Below the pieces are notes generated by a model, which saw only the letters and a program-made list of their open reading frames with translations, had not been told where the DNA came from and searched no databases. Source: Streptomyces canus (GTDB lineage: Bacteria > Actinomycetota > Actinomycetes > Streptomycetales > Streptomycetaceae). From it: a stretch of DNA of 64,000 nt. The DNA lies in NCBI RefSeq assembly GCF_030815415.1, contig NZ_JAUSWW010000001.1, positions 1,488,001-1,552,000 on the forward strand, written 5' to 3'. This document shows, one piece after another, positions 25,654 through 33,715 of this stretch. The position numbers and the translations under genes were made by a program. Each line of letters opens with the position of its first letter. The first letter of the stretch is position 1.

Positions 25654-26670
25654 GTGAGCAGGATCGTTGTCACGGGCGCCACCGGAAACGTCGGCACGAG
25701 TGTGGTGCGTCTGCTGTCGGAGGATCCGGAGGTCGACTCCGTGCTGGGGCTGGCGCGCCGGATCCCCGACTGGTCGCCGCCGAAGACGGACTGGTCGGCG
25801 GTGGACCTGTCGTCGCAGCAGGCTGATCTGGAGAAGGAGTTCGCGGGCGCGGACGCGGTGGTGCACCTGGCCTGGGCGTTCCAGCCGACGCACGATCCGG
25901 CGGCGACCTGGCGGACGAACGTGCTGGGCTCCATCCGGGTCTTCGAGGCGGTGGCCGCCGCCGGGGTGCCCGCGCTGGTGCACGCGTCGTCGGTCGGCGC
26001 CTACTCGCCGGGGCCGAAGGACGAGGCCGTGGACGAGTCGTGGCCCACGCACGGCTGGCCGGATGCCGCGTACTGCCGGGAGAAGGCGTATCTGGAGCGG
26101 GCCCTGGACACCTTCGAGCGTGATCACGCCGAGGTGCGGGTGGTGCGAATGCGGCCGGCGTTCCTGTTCAAGCGGGAGTCGGCGAGCGAGCAGCGCCGGA
26201 TCTTCGGCGGCCGCTTCCTGCCGGGCCCGCTGGCCCGTCCGGAGCTCATGCCGTTCCTGCCCGACATCCCCGGGCTGCGGGTCCAGGCCCTGCACACGGA
26301 CGACGCGGCCAAGGCGTACCGCCTCGCGGTCCACTGCGATCTGCGCGGTGCCTTCAACCTGGCGGCCGAGCCACCGGTCGACGCGGAGCTGCTCGGCGAG
26401 ATGCTCGGCGTCGACCGGCGGGTCCGGCTGCCCCGCACCGCGGCCCGCTCGGCACTCGCCGCCGCCTGGGGCCTCCATCTCCTCCCGGCCTCCCCGCACC
26501 TCTTCGACGCGGTCCTGCGCCTCCCCCTGATGGACTGCACCCGCGCCCGTACGGAACTGCGCTGGAACCCCGAGCACACGGCGAACGAGGTGCTGGAGGA
26601 GTTCCTCAAGGGCCTCCAGCAGGGCGCGGGAGCGAGCACGGAACCGCTGCGGGGACGGAAGGTGGGCTGA
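25654..26670 (+). CDS. NAD-dependent epimerase/dehydratase family protein
   Basis: 338 residues, extended SDR family. The GATGNVG nucleotide motif is at the N-terminus, HASSVGAYSPG supplies the catalytic Ser/Thr position, and YCREK is the YxxxK pair. C-terminal part matches the atypical SDRs that act on nucleotide sugars or unknown substrates. The GTG start has GAGAGGAG nine bases upstream. It is divergent from the Tap-like operon (105-bp spacer) and ends at a hairpin. Substrate unknown; no sugar-biosynthesis genes adjoin it. Confidence 0.9.
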   Translation: MSRIVVTGATGNVGTSVVRLLSEDPEVDSVLGLARRIPDWSPPKTDWSAVDLSSQQADLEKEFAGADAVVHLAWAFQPTHDPAATWRTNVLGSIRVFEAVAAAGVPALVHASSVGAYSPGPKDEAVDESWPTHGWPDAAYCREKAYLERALDTFERDHAEVRVVRMRPAFLFKRESASEQRRIFGGRFLPGPLARPELMPFLPDIPGLRVQALHTDDAAKAYRLAVHCDLRGAFNLAAEPPVDAELLGEMLGVDRRVRLPRTAARSALAAAWGLHLLPASPHLFDAVLRLPLMDCTRARTELRWNPEHTANEVLEEFLKGLQQGAGASTEPLRGRKVG

Positions 26671-26679
26671 GACAGACCG

Positions 26680-26711
26680 ACGCCTGTGCCGTCCAGGGAC
26701 GGCACAGGCGT
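26680..26711. terminator. Strong bidirectional-type hairpin terminator
   Basis: ACGCCTGTGCCGTCC (26680-26694) pairs perfectly with GGACGGCACAGGCGT (26697-26711) just after the epimerase stop. There is no T run, as is common for Streptomyces terminators. It sits between convergent genes and could stop transcription from both sides. Confidence 0.65.
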
Positions 26712-26756
26712 ATGTGCGGGCGGTCGAGGAGGCGGCGCACGGCCGGAGTCAGCCGG

Positions 26757-26990
26757 TCAGCCGGTGGGCTCCTGCGGTACCGGTTGCTCGGAGTGGGCGC
26801 CCGCCTGGCGCGGTGCGCCCTGGCGGCCGGTGCCCGCCTCGTCGGTTTCGGGGACCTCGGCGTCGGATTCCTGCCTGTCGGCCGCCTCGGGATCCGCGTC
26901 CCAGGGGTCCTCGCCCTCGCCCGCCTGCTGGTCCGGCATGTCCCGCGGTACGGGCTCGTCTTCGGGGCGTTTGCCGTCGTAGTCGGCCAT
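26757..26990 (-). CDS. Small acidic disordered protein
   Basis: 77 residues, MADYDGKRPEDEPVPRDMPD to the end, rich in Asp, Glu, Pro, Gly and Gln and with almost no hydrophobic residues. It should be intrinsically disordered. GAGGA lies before the ATG. Such small acidic proteins are common and conserved in Streptomyces with no known role. It lies downstream of the ROK regulator on the same strand, separated by 62 bases. Confidence 0.65.
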   Translation of the reverse strand: MADYDGKRPEDEPVPRDMPDQQAGEGEDPWDADPEAADRQESDAEVPETDEAGTGRQGAPRQAGAHSEQPVPQEPTG

Positions 26991-27052
26991 GGCGTCCTCC
27001 CTTCGCGTGGTCCGGGCGACTCGCGGGTACCTCCGCCCCCACCGGCGAAACC

Positions 27053-28342
27053 TCAGTGCGGAGCCCGTTCCTCCAGCGCGGTGCGCCAGGCCGGGTGCGG
27101 TCCTTCGGGCGCGGGCGCGGGGCGGCGGCCGCCGCGGGCGAAGAAGTCGGCCAGCGGCAGGATCGCGGCGCCGACGGTGACCGCGTCGGGGCCGAGCCGG
27201 CCGAGGTCGATGGTGACCTTCTCGGCCGGGTGGCGCAGGGCGTAGGAGGAGGCGTGGCGGCGTACGGCGGGCAGGAAGCGGGTGCCCAGCTGGAGGCCGG
27301 CCCAGCCGCCGATGAGGATGCGCTCGGGCTGGAAGAGGTTGATGAGGTCGGAGAGGCCGGCGCCCAGGTACTCGGCGGTCTCCTCCAGCACGGCCAGTGC
27401 CACCGGGTCGGGCGCACCGCCCTCGGCCGGGTACGCGGCGGCCAGCATCGCGGTCAGCGCGGTCTCCTCGTCGGCGCCCTCGGGCGGGTGTCCGCCCTCC
27501 TCGCGCCAGCGGTCGAGCAGCGACTCGGCGCCCGCGTACGCCTCCAGGCAGCCCAGCGCACCGCACCGGCAGCGGCGTCCCCTGACCCGTACCGTCAGAT
27601 GACCCCATTCGACCGCCCGCCCGTTGTCCACCTCGGGGGTGACGAGACACGCGCCGACGCCGGAGCCGAAGAGGACGACGACCGCGTTGTGCGCACCGCG
27701 CCCGCCGCCGAACCACATCTCGGCCTGGCCCAGCGTCTTGGCGCCGTTGTCGATGAAGTACCGGACGGTGTCGGGCAGCCGGGAGGTGGAGCGGAGCAGT
27801 TCCTCCAGCGGGACCGCGTCCCAGCCGATCGTCTGCCCGTGGACGACGGCGCCCCGGTCCGGGGTGTGCTCGACGATGCCGGGGACGCCGATGCCGACGC
27901 CGAGGAGGTGGTCGGGGGCGATGCCGGCGGTGTCGAGCACCTCGGCGACGCCGTCGCGGATGTGGCCGACGATGACCTCGACGTCGTAGCCCTGCCGCGT
28001 CAACGGGCGTTCGGCGCGGGCGAGTTCGGCGAGGGTCAGGTCGAACAGCTCGATCCGCACCCGGGTCTCGCCGACGTCGACACCGATCATGTGGCCGCTG
28101 CCGGGCGCCACCCGCAGCAGGGTGCGGGGGCGGCCGCCGTCGGAGTCGACGCTGCCGGCCTCCTCCAGCAGGCCGTCGGCGACCAGGTCGGCGACGACGT
28201 TGCTCACCGAGCCGGAGCTCAGACCCGTGGCCGGGCCGAGCTCGAAGCGGCTGAGAGGGCCGTCGAAGTAGAGCCTTTGCAGCACGGCCGTGCGGTTGGC
28301 CCGCCTCAGATCGCGTACCGTGCGCCCGTTCCGCCCTGCCAT
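27053..28342 (-). CDS. ROK family transcriptional regulator
   Basis: 429 residues from the ATG at 28342, which has AAGGGGG seven bases upstream. Residues 1-75 are a winged helix-turn-helix (RTVRDLRRANRTAVLQRLYF ... GLSSGSVSNVVADLVADGLL). The rest is a ROK sugar-kinase fold, with DxGxT-like MIGVDVGETRVRIEL, VPGIV, FGSGVGACLV, and the ROK zinc motif RCRCGALGCLEAYAG. Thus it is of the NagC/XylR type, a repressor sensing a sugar or sugar phosphate. No sugar genes adjoin it, so the target may be itself or distant genes. Confidence 0.92.
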   Translation of the reverse strand: MAGRNGRTVRDLRRANRTAVLQRLYFDGPLSRFELGPATGLSSGSVSNVVADLVADGLLEEAGSVDSDGGRPRTLLRVAPGSGHMIGVDVGETRVRIELFDLTLAELARAERPLTRQGYDVEVIVGHIRDGVAEVLDTAGIAPDHLLGVGIGVPGIVEHTPDRGAVVHGQTIGWDAVPLEELLRSTSRLPDTVRYFIDNGAKTLGQAEMWFGGGRGAHNAVVVLFGSGVGACLVTPEVDNGRAVEWGHLTVRVRGRRCRCGALGCLEAYAGAESLLDRWREEGGHPPEGADEETALTAMLAAAYPAEGGAPDPVALAVLEETAEYLGAGLSDLINLFQPERILIGGWAGLQLGTRFLPAVRRHASSYALRHPAEKVTIDLGRLGPDAVTVGAAILPLADFFARGGRRPAPAPEGPHPAWRTALEERAPH

Positions 28343-28425
28343 GTATGGCCCCCTTCGAACCCTGTCCGACCTGCAACATACCGCTGCGGGAGCACTTTCC
28401 ACGACCCCTTAATTCACGATGTGAA

Positions 28426-29388
28426 CTATGAGAGCTCCGCGATCTCGCTCAATGCGGCGAGCAGTTCCGGTGCAACCGCTTCCTGTCGCCACCGCCGATC
28501 GCCTTCGCTCATCTCCCTGGGAACCGTCTCGGCGAGCATGATCAGGTGGAGATAGGCACGGTAGAGCGCGTACCGGAGGCGGGCCGCCACGTCGAACTCG
28601 ACGCGGCCGCCCTCCTCCCGGTAGCCGGCCAGAAAGGCCTCGTCGGTCCTGATGTCGCCCAGCAGCGCGAGGGAGACGAAGTCGGCGAGGGGGTCGCCCC
28701 AGAACATGCGCTCGCCGTCGATGAGCCCGCCGATCCGGGCACCCTCCGCCGCGCGCTCCACCAGGATGTTGCCGGTCCACAGGTCGAAGTGGACGAGGCG
28801 CGGGACGGTCACCTCGTCGAGCGCGCCGTACGCGGGGCGGAGCGCGTCCGCCACCTCGTCGGCGGGGCGGGGCAGTTCGGCTCCGTAGCGGCGGGCGTCG
28901 TCGAGGACCGCGTCGAGCATGCCCGTGAACGCGGTCCGCCAGTCGGGGGCGAGCGGCCCGAGGGCGCCCGACGGGTAGCCGAAGGCGGGGCCGGTCACAC
29001 GGTGGAGGCGGGCCACCTGGCGGCCCAACTCCGTACGCAGGTCCGTCTGTTCGGCGCCGGTGAGCCGGCCGTCCCAGGGGTCGCCGGGGACGGCCGTCAT
29101 CAGCAGATCCTCCCGCCCGAGGATCACGACCCGGGGCGCCGGCACGTCCACCTCGGCGGCCCCGCGGTAGAACTCGGCCTCCGCCACGAGGAGTCGGCGT
29201 TCGTGGCTCAGTCCGGGGACGGTCTCGGCGGGCGGCACCTTCAGCACATAGCGGCTGCCGTCGGCGAGGACGAGTTCCTCGACCGTGTTGTAGGTGCCGC
29301 CGGTCAGCGGGCGCAGGTCGACGAGGTGTCCGGGTGGCAGGCCCGCCTCCTCCAGGATGCGCCGAGCTCGTGCCCAGGAGTCCACCAC
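28426..29388 (-). CDS. APH-family phosphotransferase
   Basis: 320 residues from a GTG. The kinase fold shows a nucleotide-loop region (GGTYNTVEELVLADGSRYVLKVPP with the Lys), the catalytic loop LVHFDLWTGNILV (HxDxxxxN), and the metal Asp in LIDGERMFWGDPLAD. This is the pattern of aminoglycoside/choline-type kinases (APH family). Many members act on small metabolites or macrolides, so no drug resistance can be claimed. It follows the CYP102 reductase remnant on the same strand, starting 34 bases after its stop. Confidence 0.88.
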   Translation of the reverse strand: MVDSWARARRILEEAGLPPGHLVDLRPLTGGTYNTVEELVLADGSRYVLKVPPAETVPGLSHERRLLVAEAEFYRGAAEVDVPAPRVVILGREDLLMTAVPGDPWDGRLTGAEQTDLRTELGRQVARLHRVTGPAFGYPSGALGPLAPDWRTAFTGMLDAVLDDARRYGAELPRPADEVADALRPAYGALDEVTVPRLVHFDLWTGNILVERAAEGARIGGLIDGERMFWGDPLADFVSLALLGDIRTDEAFLAGYREEGGRVEFDVAARLRYALYRAYLHLIMLAETVPREMSEGDRRWRQEAVAPELLAALSEIAELS

Positions 29389-29422
29389 CGTGCGCCCGCC
29401 TCTCCCCTTCGCCAGGCTTCGG

Positions 29423-30098
29423 TCAGCCCGCCGCGTACACGTCCTCGACGTAGCGCCCGTCCGCGATCAGCCCGTCGAGCCATTCCCCGGCGGCTGCCTC
29501 GTCGGCGTCCGCCGTGTGCTTCCGGTACAGCGTACGGAACGCCTCCCGGACACCCGGCGCCATCCGTGAGCCGTCGCCGCAGACGTACACCCGGGCTCCC
29601 GCGGCGAGCAGGCCCCAGACCTCCTCGGCCTCGGCGGCGATGCGGTGCTGCACGAAGCGCACCTCGCCCTGCGGGGCGGCGCTGAAGGCGGGGCGCAGGG
29701 AGACGGCTCCGGCGGTCTCGGCCGCGCGCAGTTCCTCGGCGTGCAGGAAGTCGGCGTCGGGTGCGTCGCAGCCGAAGTAGCAGAGGGCTGGGGCGAGTTC
29801 GGCGCCCGAGGCGAGCGCGGCCGTACGGTCGGCGATCGCACCGCGGAACGGGGCGAGCCCGGTGCCCGTGGCGATCATGACGACGGGAGCGCAGTCGTCG
29901 ACACGGAAGGCCTCGGGACAGGGCTGGACGCGGGCGTGCACGGTGTCGCCGGGTTCGACGGCGGCGAGGTACCCGGATCCGGTGCCCGGTTCTCGCCCCT
30001 GCCCGAGCGGGCGGGGGCGGCCAGCAGGGGACCATCAGGTCCGCGTACCGGGCGTCGGCCGCGGGCGAGGAGGAGACGGAGTAGTGGCGCGGGCGCGG
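29423..30098 (-). pseudogene. Remnant of a CYP102-type P450 reductase (C-terminal part)
   Basis: The last 172 residues are intact: APVVMIATGTGLAPFRG, LCYFGCDAPDADFLHAEEL, RVYVCGDGSRMAPGVREAF and the end DGRYVEDVYAAG. They match the NADPH-binding domain of P450BM3-like reductases. Upstream, RPRHYSVSSSPAADARYADL is the FAD-binding motif, but it is split from the rest by two one-base shifts, in runs at 29972-29974 and 30028-30031. Restoring one base at each gives a continuous frame through GRGENRAPDPG to GYLAAVEPGDTV. Nothing of the FMN domain or heme domain remains beyond about 30100. Sequencing error in the runs is possible; the missing front part is not explained by that. Confidence 0.75.
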
Positions 30099-30102
30099 CG
30101 GG

Positions 30103-30255
30103 GTGAGGCTGCGCGACCGGGATGTGCTGGAGTTGTTCCGGCCGCAGGAGGCGACGCAGGTGGAACGGATCGCCGAGGCGCTGCGGCTACGCCACCGGTC
30201 GCGCTACCAGGTGTCGGTGTGCTGGCGGGCGCCCGGCGGCGTGGAGCGGAGCTGA
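30103..30255 (+). pseudogene. Short gene fragment, unknown
   Basis: A 50-codon frame, VRLRDRDVLELFRPQEATQV through VCWRAPGGVERS, has coding-like third positions and ends at TGA 12 bases before the LuxR-type gene. It lacks a ribosome site and a recognisable domain, and starts exactly where the reductase homology on the other strand ends. It is probably the tail of a gene whose front was lost in the same deletion, or a small intact gene. Uncertain. Confidence 0.4.
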
Positions 30256-30266
30256 CGGCGGACCCG

Positions 30267-30580
30267 GTGAGCGACAGCGTGGACGAGACACCCACGCTGC
30301 TGGTGATGCTGCGGATGCTGGGTGAGCGTGAGCGGCCCGCGGTGGACCCGGTGCGGGTGACGCCGGTGGAGGCCCGGATCCTGGCGCTGCTCGCGGGCGG
30401 GGCCACCACGGCCAGGGCCGCCCGGGAGACCGGGCTCACCTCGGACGGCGTCACCTATCACTGCGGCGGCTGTCCGCGAGGTGGGGTGCGGGCAACCGTA
30501 CGGAACTGGTCGCCCGGGCCTATGCGCTGGGGGTGCTGACGCCCGGGGTGTGGCCGCCGACGCCCGCGCAGGCCGTGCCC
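30267..30580 (+). pseudogene. Frameshifted LuxR-type helix-turn-helix protein
   Basis: The frame from GTG 30267 reads VSDSVDETPTLLVML and then TPVEARILALLAGGATTARA and AARETGLTSDGVTYH, a LuxR/NarL-like HTH. After TYH the frame breaks; shifting by one base at about 30460 restores LRRLSARWGAGNRTELVARA and YALGVLTPGVWPP, the expected recognition helix and end. Thus one base (a C in the CAC-CTG junction) is missing. As sequenced the protein would lack its recognition helix. The restored frame overlaps the convergent DUF3626 gene. Sequencing error is an alternative. Confidence 0.65.
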
Positions 30581-31425
30581 GCGCCTTCGGGGGCTCCGAA
30601 GCGGGCGAGGGTGTGCCAGACCATCTTCAGATCCTGGAGTGCGTACCGGCCCGTCCGGGCGGCGTCCCCGATGATCCGCGGGTCGATCCGGCCGTCCTCG
30701 GCGATCCGGGCGCCCAGTTCGGCGTACTCCTCACCGCGGTAGTCCGCGTGCCGGCGCAGTCCCTCCACGGTGATCCGGTACCCGGGATGCCACTCGATGG
30801 GGCAGGGCAGCTGCCGCGCCGCCGCCTCGACGGGGGTGCCGCGATAGCAGGCGTCCAGCACGAGCGCCGCCACGTCCGTGGCGAGGGAGACGCCCCCGTG
30901 GACCTGTGCCTCGATGTAGTCGTTGAGGGCGTCCTGCTGGTCCGCCTCCGCCAGCGCGACCAGCGACATGCCGGCGGCGACACCGAAGTGGGCCGGCTCG
31001 GCGGCGCTGTCGGGGTAGCAGAAGGTGGCCCGGGACAGGGCCGCACCGGTCAGCCGGACGTGCGAGGAGCCGAAGCGCGGGGCGGCGCCGACCACCTGGC
31101 GCCGGAAGTCCAGCGCGCCGTACACGGGCCGGTCGTCCGCGGCGGCCTCGTCGTAGGCGCCGCCGAAGATCCGGCTCTCCCAGCGCCAGCGGTCGCCGCC
31201 GGGGTGCGCGGTGAGGCCGCCGTTGCTGGTGCCGGTCACGAACTGCGACCGGTAGGCGCCGTCCCGCGCCAGCGCCTCCAGGATGCCCACGCCGCCGGTC
31301 ATCCGGTCGGGGTGGAAGTTGAGCGTGATGCGTACGTCCGGGGCGACGGGCGGCCCCGCCGACCGCTGCGCCACGTACCGCAGCGCCGCCCTCGCCCGTG
31401 CTGAGCGGACGTTCTCGAAATTCAC
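30520..31425 (-). CDS. DUF3626 domain protein
   Basis: 301 residues from a GTG at 31425 with GAGGAGG upstream. The N-terminal half matches DUF3626: TLNFHPDRMTGGVGILEALA, QFVTGTSNGGLTAHPGGDRW, WESRIFGGAYD. Later conserved parts are RATFCYPDSAAEPAHFGVAA and YIEAQVHGGVSLATDV. Function is unknown; the many His/Asp/Arg motifs suggest an enzyme, and ADP-ribosyl-related chemistry has been proposed for similar folds but is not shown here. The C-terminal 25 residues (after LARFGAPEG) look like read-through into the LuxR remnant on the other strand. Confidence 0.85.
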   Translation of the reverse strand: MNFENVRSARARAALRYVAQRSAGPPVAPDVRITLNFHPDRMTGGVGILEALARDGAYRSQFVTGTSNGGLTAHPGGDRWRWESRIFGGAYDEAAADDRPVYGALDFRRQVVGAAPRFGSSHVRLTGAALSRATFCYPDSAAEPAHFGVAAGMSLVALAEADQQDALNDYIEAQVHGGVSLATDVAALVLDACYRGTPVEAAARQLPCPIEWHPGYRITVEGLRRHADYRGEEYAELGARIAEDGRIDPRIIGDAARTGRYALQDLKMVWHTLARFGAPEGAGTACAGVGGHTPGVSTPSA

Positions 31426-31462
31426 TGGCTCCTCCTCGCCGGGGCCGTCTATCCTGGCTGAA

Positions 31463-31492
31463 CCTAGGGGTACTAGTTTTTTTACCCTCAGG
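31463..31492. promoter_or_regulatory. Inverted repeat with T7 loop between DUF3626 and FBP genes
   Basis: CCTAGGGGTA (31463-31472) and TACCCTCAGG (31483-31492) form 10-bp arms with 8 matches around a 10-base loop that includes seven consecutive T. Such an AT run is rare in this genome. It lies in the divergent promoter region and may be an operator or a promoter UP-like element. Confidence 0.4.
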
Positions 31493-31529
31493 TTTCGGCA
31501 ACAACATGACGCCCCCAGGAGGCTCCCCC

Positions 31530-32024
31530 ATGAGATCACTGACCGAGCACGACATTCGCGACTCTTTTGTGAACTGTTCCAAGGGGGAGGCCAAGCGCGT
31601 GGCCGTGCCGCGCGATCTCGACGAACGCCCCTGGGACGATCTCGACTTCCTCGGCTGGCGAGATCCCGGGGCACCCGACCGCAGCTATCTGGTCACCGAG
31701 CGGGGCGGCCGCCTCGTCGGGCTGACGCTGCGCCTGACCTCCGGACACCGGGGCTTCCTGCACCGCAGTATGTGTTCGCTGTGCCTGACGACCCATCCGG
31801 GCGGCGGCGTCTCTCTCATGACGGCGCGCAAGGCGGGTGCGGCCGGGCGGGAGGGCAATTCCGTCGGTCTGTACATGTGCACGGACCTGGCCTGTTCCCT
31901 CTACGTCCGCGGCAGGAAGGCCCCGCGGAGCACCCTGCGGATCGAGGAGAGTCTGACGCTGGAGGAGCAGATCGCCCGCACGACGGGCAATCTGTCCGCC
32001 TTCATCGACAAGGTCCACTCCTGA
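31530..32024 (+). CDS. FBP domain (EF-G-binding, FusB-like) protein
   Basis: 164 residues. The C-terminal treble-clef zinc finger is visible as SMCSLCLTTHPGGGVSLM and YMCTDLACSLYVRG (C-x2-C and C-x4-C). This is the FBP_C domain of FusB/FusC, which bind EF-G and release fusidic acid-stalled ribosomes. The N-terminal part (LTEHDIRDSFVNCSKGEAKR) is the helical domain. Strong AGGAGG before the ATG. It is divergent from DUF3626 over an unusual AT-rich inverted repeat. Whether it gives resistance or serves general EF-G rescue is unknown; actinobacterial members are widespread. Confidence 0.88.
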   Translation: MRSLTEHDIRDSFVNCSKGEAKRVAVPRDLDERPWDDLDFLGWRDPGAPDRSYLVTERGGRLVGLTLRLTSGHRGFLHRSMCSLCLTTHPGGGVSLMTARKAGAAGREGNSVGLYMCTDLACSLYVRGRKAPRSTLRIEESLTLEEQIARTTGNLSAFIDKVHS

Positions 32025-32025
32025 C

Positions 32026-33018
32026 TCAGTCCACGGCGAGCACGATCTTGCCCCGGTTCCCGCGCCGCTCCAGCTGCTCGTGGGCGGCGCGCGCCCGCGC
32101 GAGCGGCAGCACGGTCTCCACCGGTACGCGATAGGCGCCGGCGGCGACCCGCTCGGCCAGTTCACGCAGGTCGGCGCGGGCGTCCCAGCCGTGGCGCTGG
32201 CGGTTGGTGAGCTGGAAGCCGAGGATGGCCACGTTCTTCGGGTAGAAGTCGCGGGTGTCGATGGTGCTGGGCGCCAGGGCGACGTTGGCGAGCGCCACGA
32301 CCCGGCCGCCGTGTCCGACCTGGCGCAGGCTCCGTGCGAAGGCGGCGCCGCCGACGATGTCGAGGACGACGTCGGCGCCGCGCCCGTCGGTGAGCCGCAG
32401 CACCTCCTCGACCTCGGCCTCGTCGGGGTAGGCGGAGGTGTCGAGGGTGGTGTGGGCGCCGAACTCCCCCGCCCAGGCCGCCTTCTGCGCCGACCCGGCG
32501 AGGGCGATGACGCGGGCCCCGGTCTCGGCGGCGATCTGCACGGCCGCGGTGCCCACCCCGCTCGCGGCGGCCTTCACCACCACGGTGTCCTCCTTGGTGA
32601 CCTTGGCGAGATGCCGTACGCAGTACCAGGCGGAGAGCCAGGCGATGGGCAGCGTCGCCGCCTCGGTCAGTTCCACCCCGTCCGGCAGGGCGACCACCTG
32701 AGTGACGGGCACCGCCGCCAACTCGGCGTAGAAGCCGGGTGACTTCACCCCGTCCAGCGCGACCACCCGCTGCCCGACCGCGAAGTCGCTCACCCCCTCC
32801 CCCACCGCGGCGACGACACCGGCCGCCTCGGCGCCCGGGATCAGCGGGGGCCGCCCGACCCGGTGGTAGACGCCGGCCCTCAGCAGGGCGTCCGCCCGGT
32901 TCACACCGGCCGCGGCGACCCGCACGAGCACCTCCCCCGGGCCCGCCACCGGATCCGGCACCTCGGCCTCCACCAACACCTCGGGTCCGCCGAACTCCTC
33001 GATCCGCACCGCGCGCAT
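32026..33018 (-). CDS. Quinone oxidoreductase-like zinc-free MDR enzyme
   Basis: 330 residues. N-terminal MRAVRIEEFGGPEVLV and RVAAAGVNRADALLRAGVY are typical of NADPH:quinone reductases; catalytic zinc ligands are absent. The nucleotide motif is AAASGVGTAAVQIAAETGARV. The C-terminus LERRGNRGKIVLAV matches the family. ATG at 33018 with GGGTGGGG upstream. It is divergent from a CGNR zinc-finger regulator across a 22-bp-arm perfect palindrome, and convergent with the FBP gene with a one-base gap. The regulator probably represses it until a quinone or other electrophile appears. Confidence 0.9.
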   Translation of the reverse strand: MRAVRIEEFGGPEVLVEAEVPDPVAGPGEVLVRVAAAGVNRADALLRAGVYHRVGRPPLIPGAEAAGVVAAVGEGVSDFAVGQRVVALDGVKSPGFYAELAAVPVTQVVALPDGVELTEAATLPIAWLSAWYCVRHLAKVTKEDTVVVKAAASGVGTAAVQIAAETGARVIALAGSAQKAAWAGEFGAHTTLDTSAYPDEAEVEEVLRLTDGRGADVVLDIVGGAAFARSLRQVGHGGRVVALANVALAPSTIDTRDFYPKNVAILGFQLTNRQRHGWDARADLRELAERVAAGAYRVPVETVLPLARARAAHEQLERRGNRGKIVLAVD

Positions 33019-33041
33019 ACCCCACCCGCTCTCGTCGTGAC

Positions 33042-33092
33042 TGACACCGCTTGAACAGGTGTCACTCTGCGACACCTGTTCAAGCGGTGTCA
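33042..33092. promoter_or_regulatory. Perfect 22-bp-arm nested palindrome
   Basis: The arm at 33042-33063 and the arm at 33071-33092 are exact reverse complements, around the 7-base centre actctgc. Each arm is itself a dyad, GACACC-n9-GGTGTC, so two identical operators face each other in one structure of 51 bp. It fills the gap between the oxidoreductase and the CGNR gene and overlaps a candidate -35 of the latter (TGTCAA 33088-33093, -10 TAAGCT 33112-33117). Confidence 0.75.
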
Positions 33093-33123
33093 AGAGACGT
33101 GTGCGGCAGGTAAGCTCGCCCTC

Positions 33124-33699
33124 ATGACCAGCACCGACCCCGCGCTCGCCTTTCCGTTCGTCGGCGGCCGCCCCTGTCTGGACTTCGTGGCCACGCTCGG
33201 CAAGCGGCACGCCACGCCCAAGGAGCGGCTGCCGGACCCCGCCGCGCTGGCCCGCTGGCTGACGGAGGCGGAACTGACCGTGGGCGAGGAGCCGGCGCAT
33301 GTCACCGCGCGGGATCTCGCCGACGCGCGCGTGCTGCGCGAGGCCGTCAACCGGCTCGTACGAGCCGCGATGGCCGGGCGGGAGCCGGAGGCGGCCGATG
33401 TCGCACTGGTCAACGACGCGGCGGCCAAGCCCGACCTGGCACCCCAGTTCGGCGAGACACGCTGGACGGCCCGGCATCCGGCACGGGCCGCCCTGTCGAC
33501 GGTGGCCCGGGACGCCGTACTGCTGGCGGGCGGGCCCCTGATCGAGCGGGTCAAGGAGTGCGGGAACCCGGACTGTTCCCTGCTGTTCCTCGACGACTCC
33601 CAGGCCCGGCGCCGCCGCTGGTGCTCGATGGACCGCTGCGGCAACCTCGCGAAGGTCTCCGGTTACCGCTCCCGCAGCCGGGCCGCCACCACCCGGTGA
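33124..33699 (+). CDS. ABATE/CGNR zinc-finger DNA-binding protein
   Basis: 191 residues. The N-terminal ABATE domain (FPFVGGRPCLDFVATLGKR) may bind a stress-related ligand. The C-terminal CGNR zinc finger has CGNPDCSLLFLDDSQA and RRRRWCSMDRCGNLAKVSGYR, with the four Cys and the name-giving CGNR. The family is thought to be transcription factors. The likely -10 TAAGCT ends 6 bases before the ATG, so the mRNA may be leaderless. Its obvious target is the nested palindrome just upstream, giving control of itself and of the oxidoreductase. Confidence 0.9.
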   Translation: MTSTDPALAFPFVGGRPCLDFVATLGKRHATPKERLPDPAALARWLTEAELTVGEEPAHVTARDLADARVLREAVNRLVRAAMAGREPEAADVALVNDAAAKPDLAPQFGETRWTARHPARAALSTVARDAVLLAGGPLIERVKECGNPDCSLLFLDDSQARRRRWCSMDRCGNLAKVSGYRSRSRAATTR

Positions 33700-33715
33700 A
33701 GGCGACCCCCTTCCG

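Noticed and set aside
28426..29388. Calling the APH-family gene an aminoglycoside resistance gene
   Set aside because: Only general kinase motifs are seen; many family members act on other metabolites.
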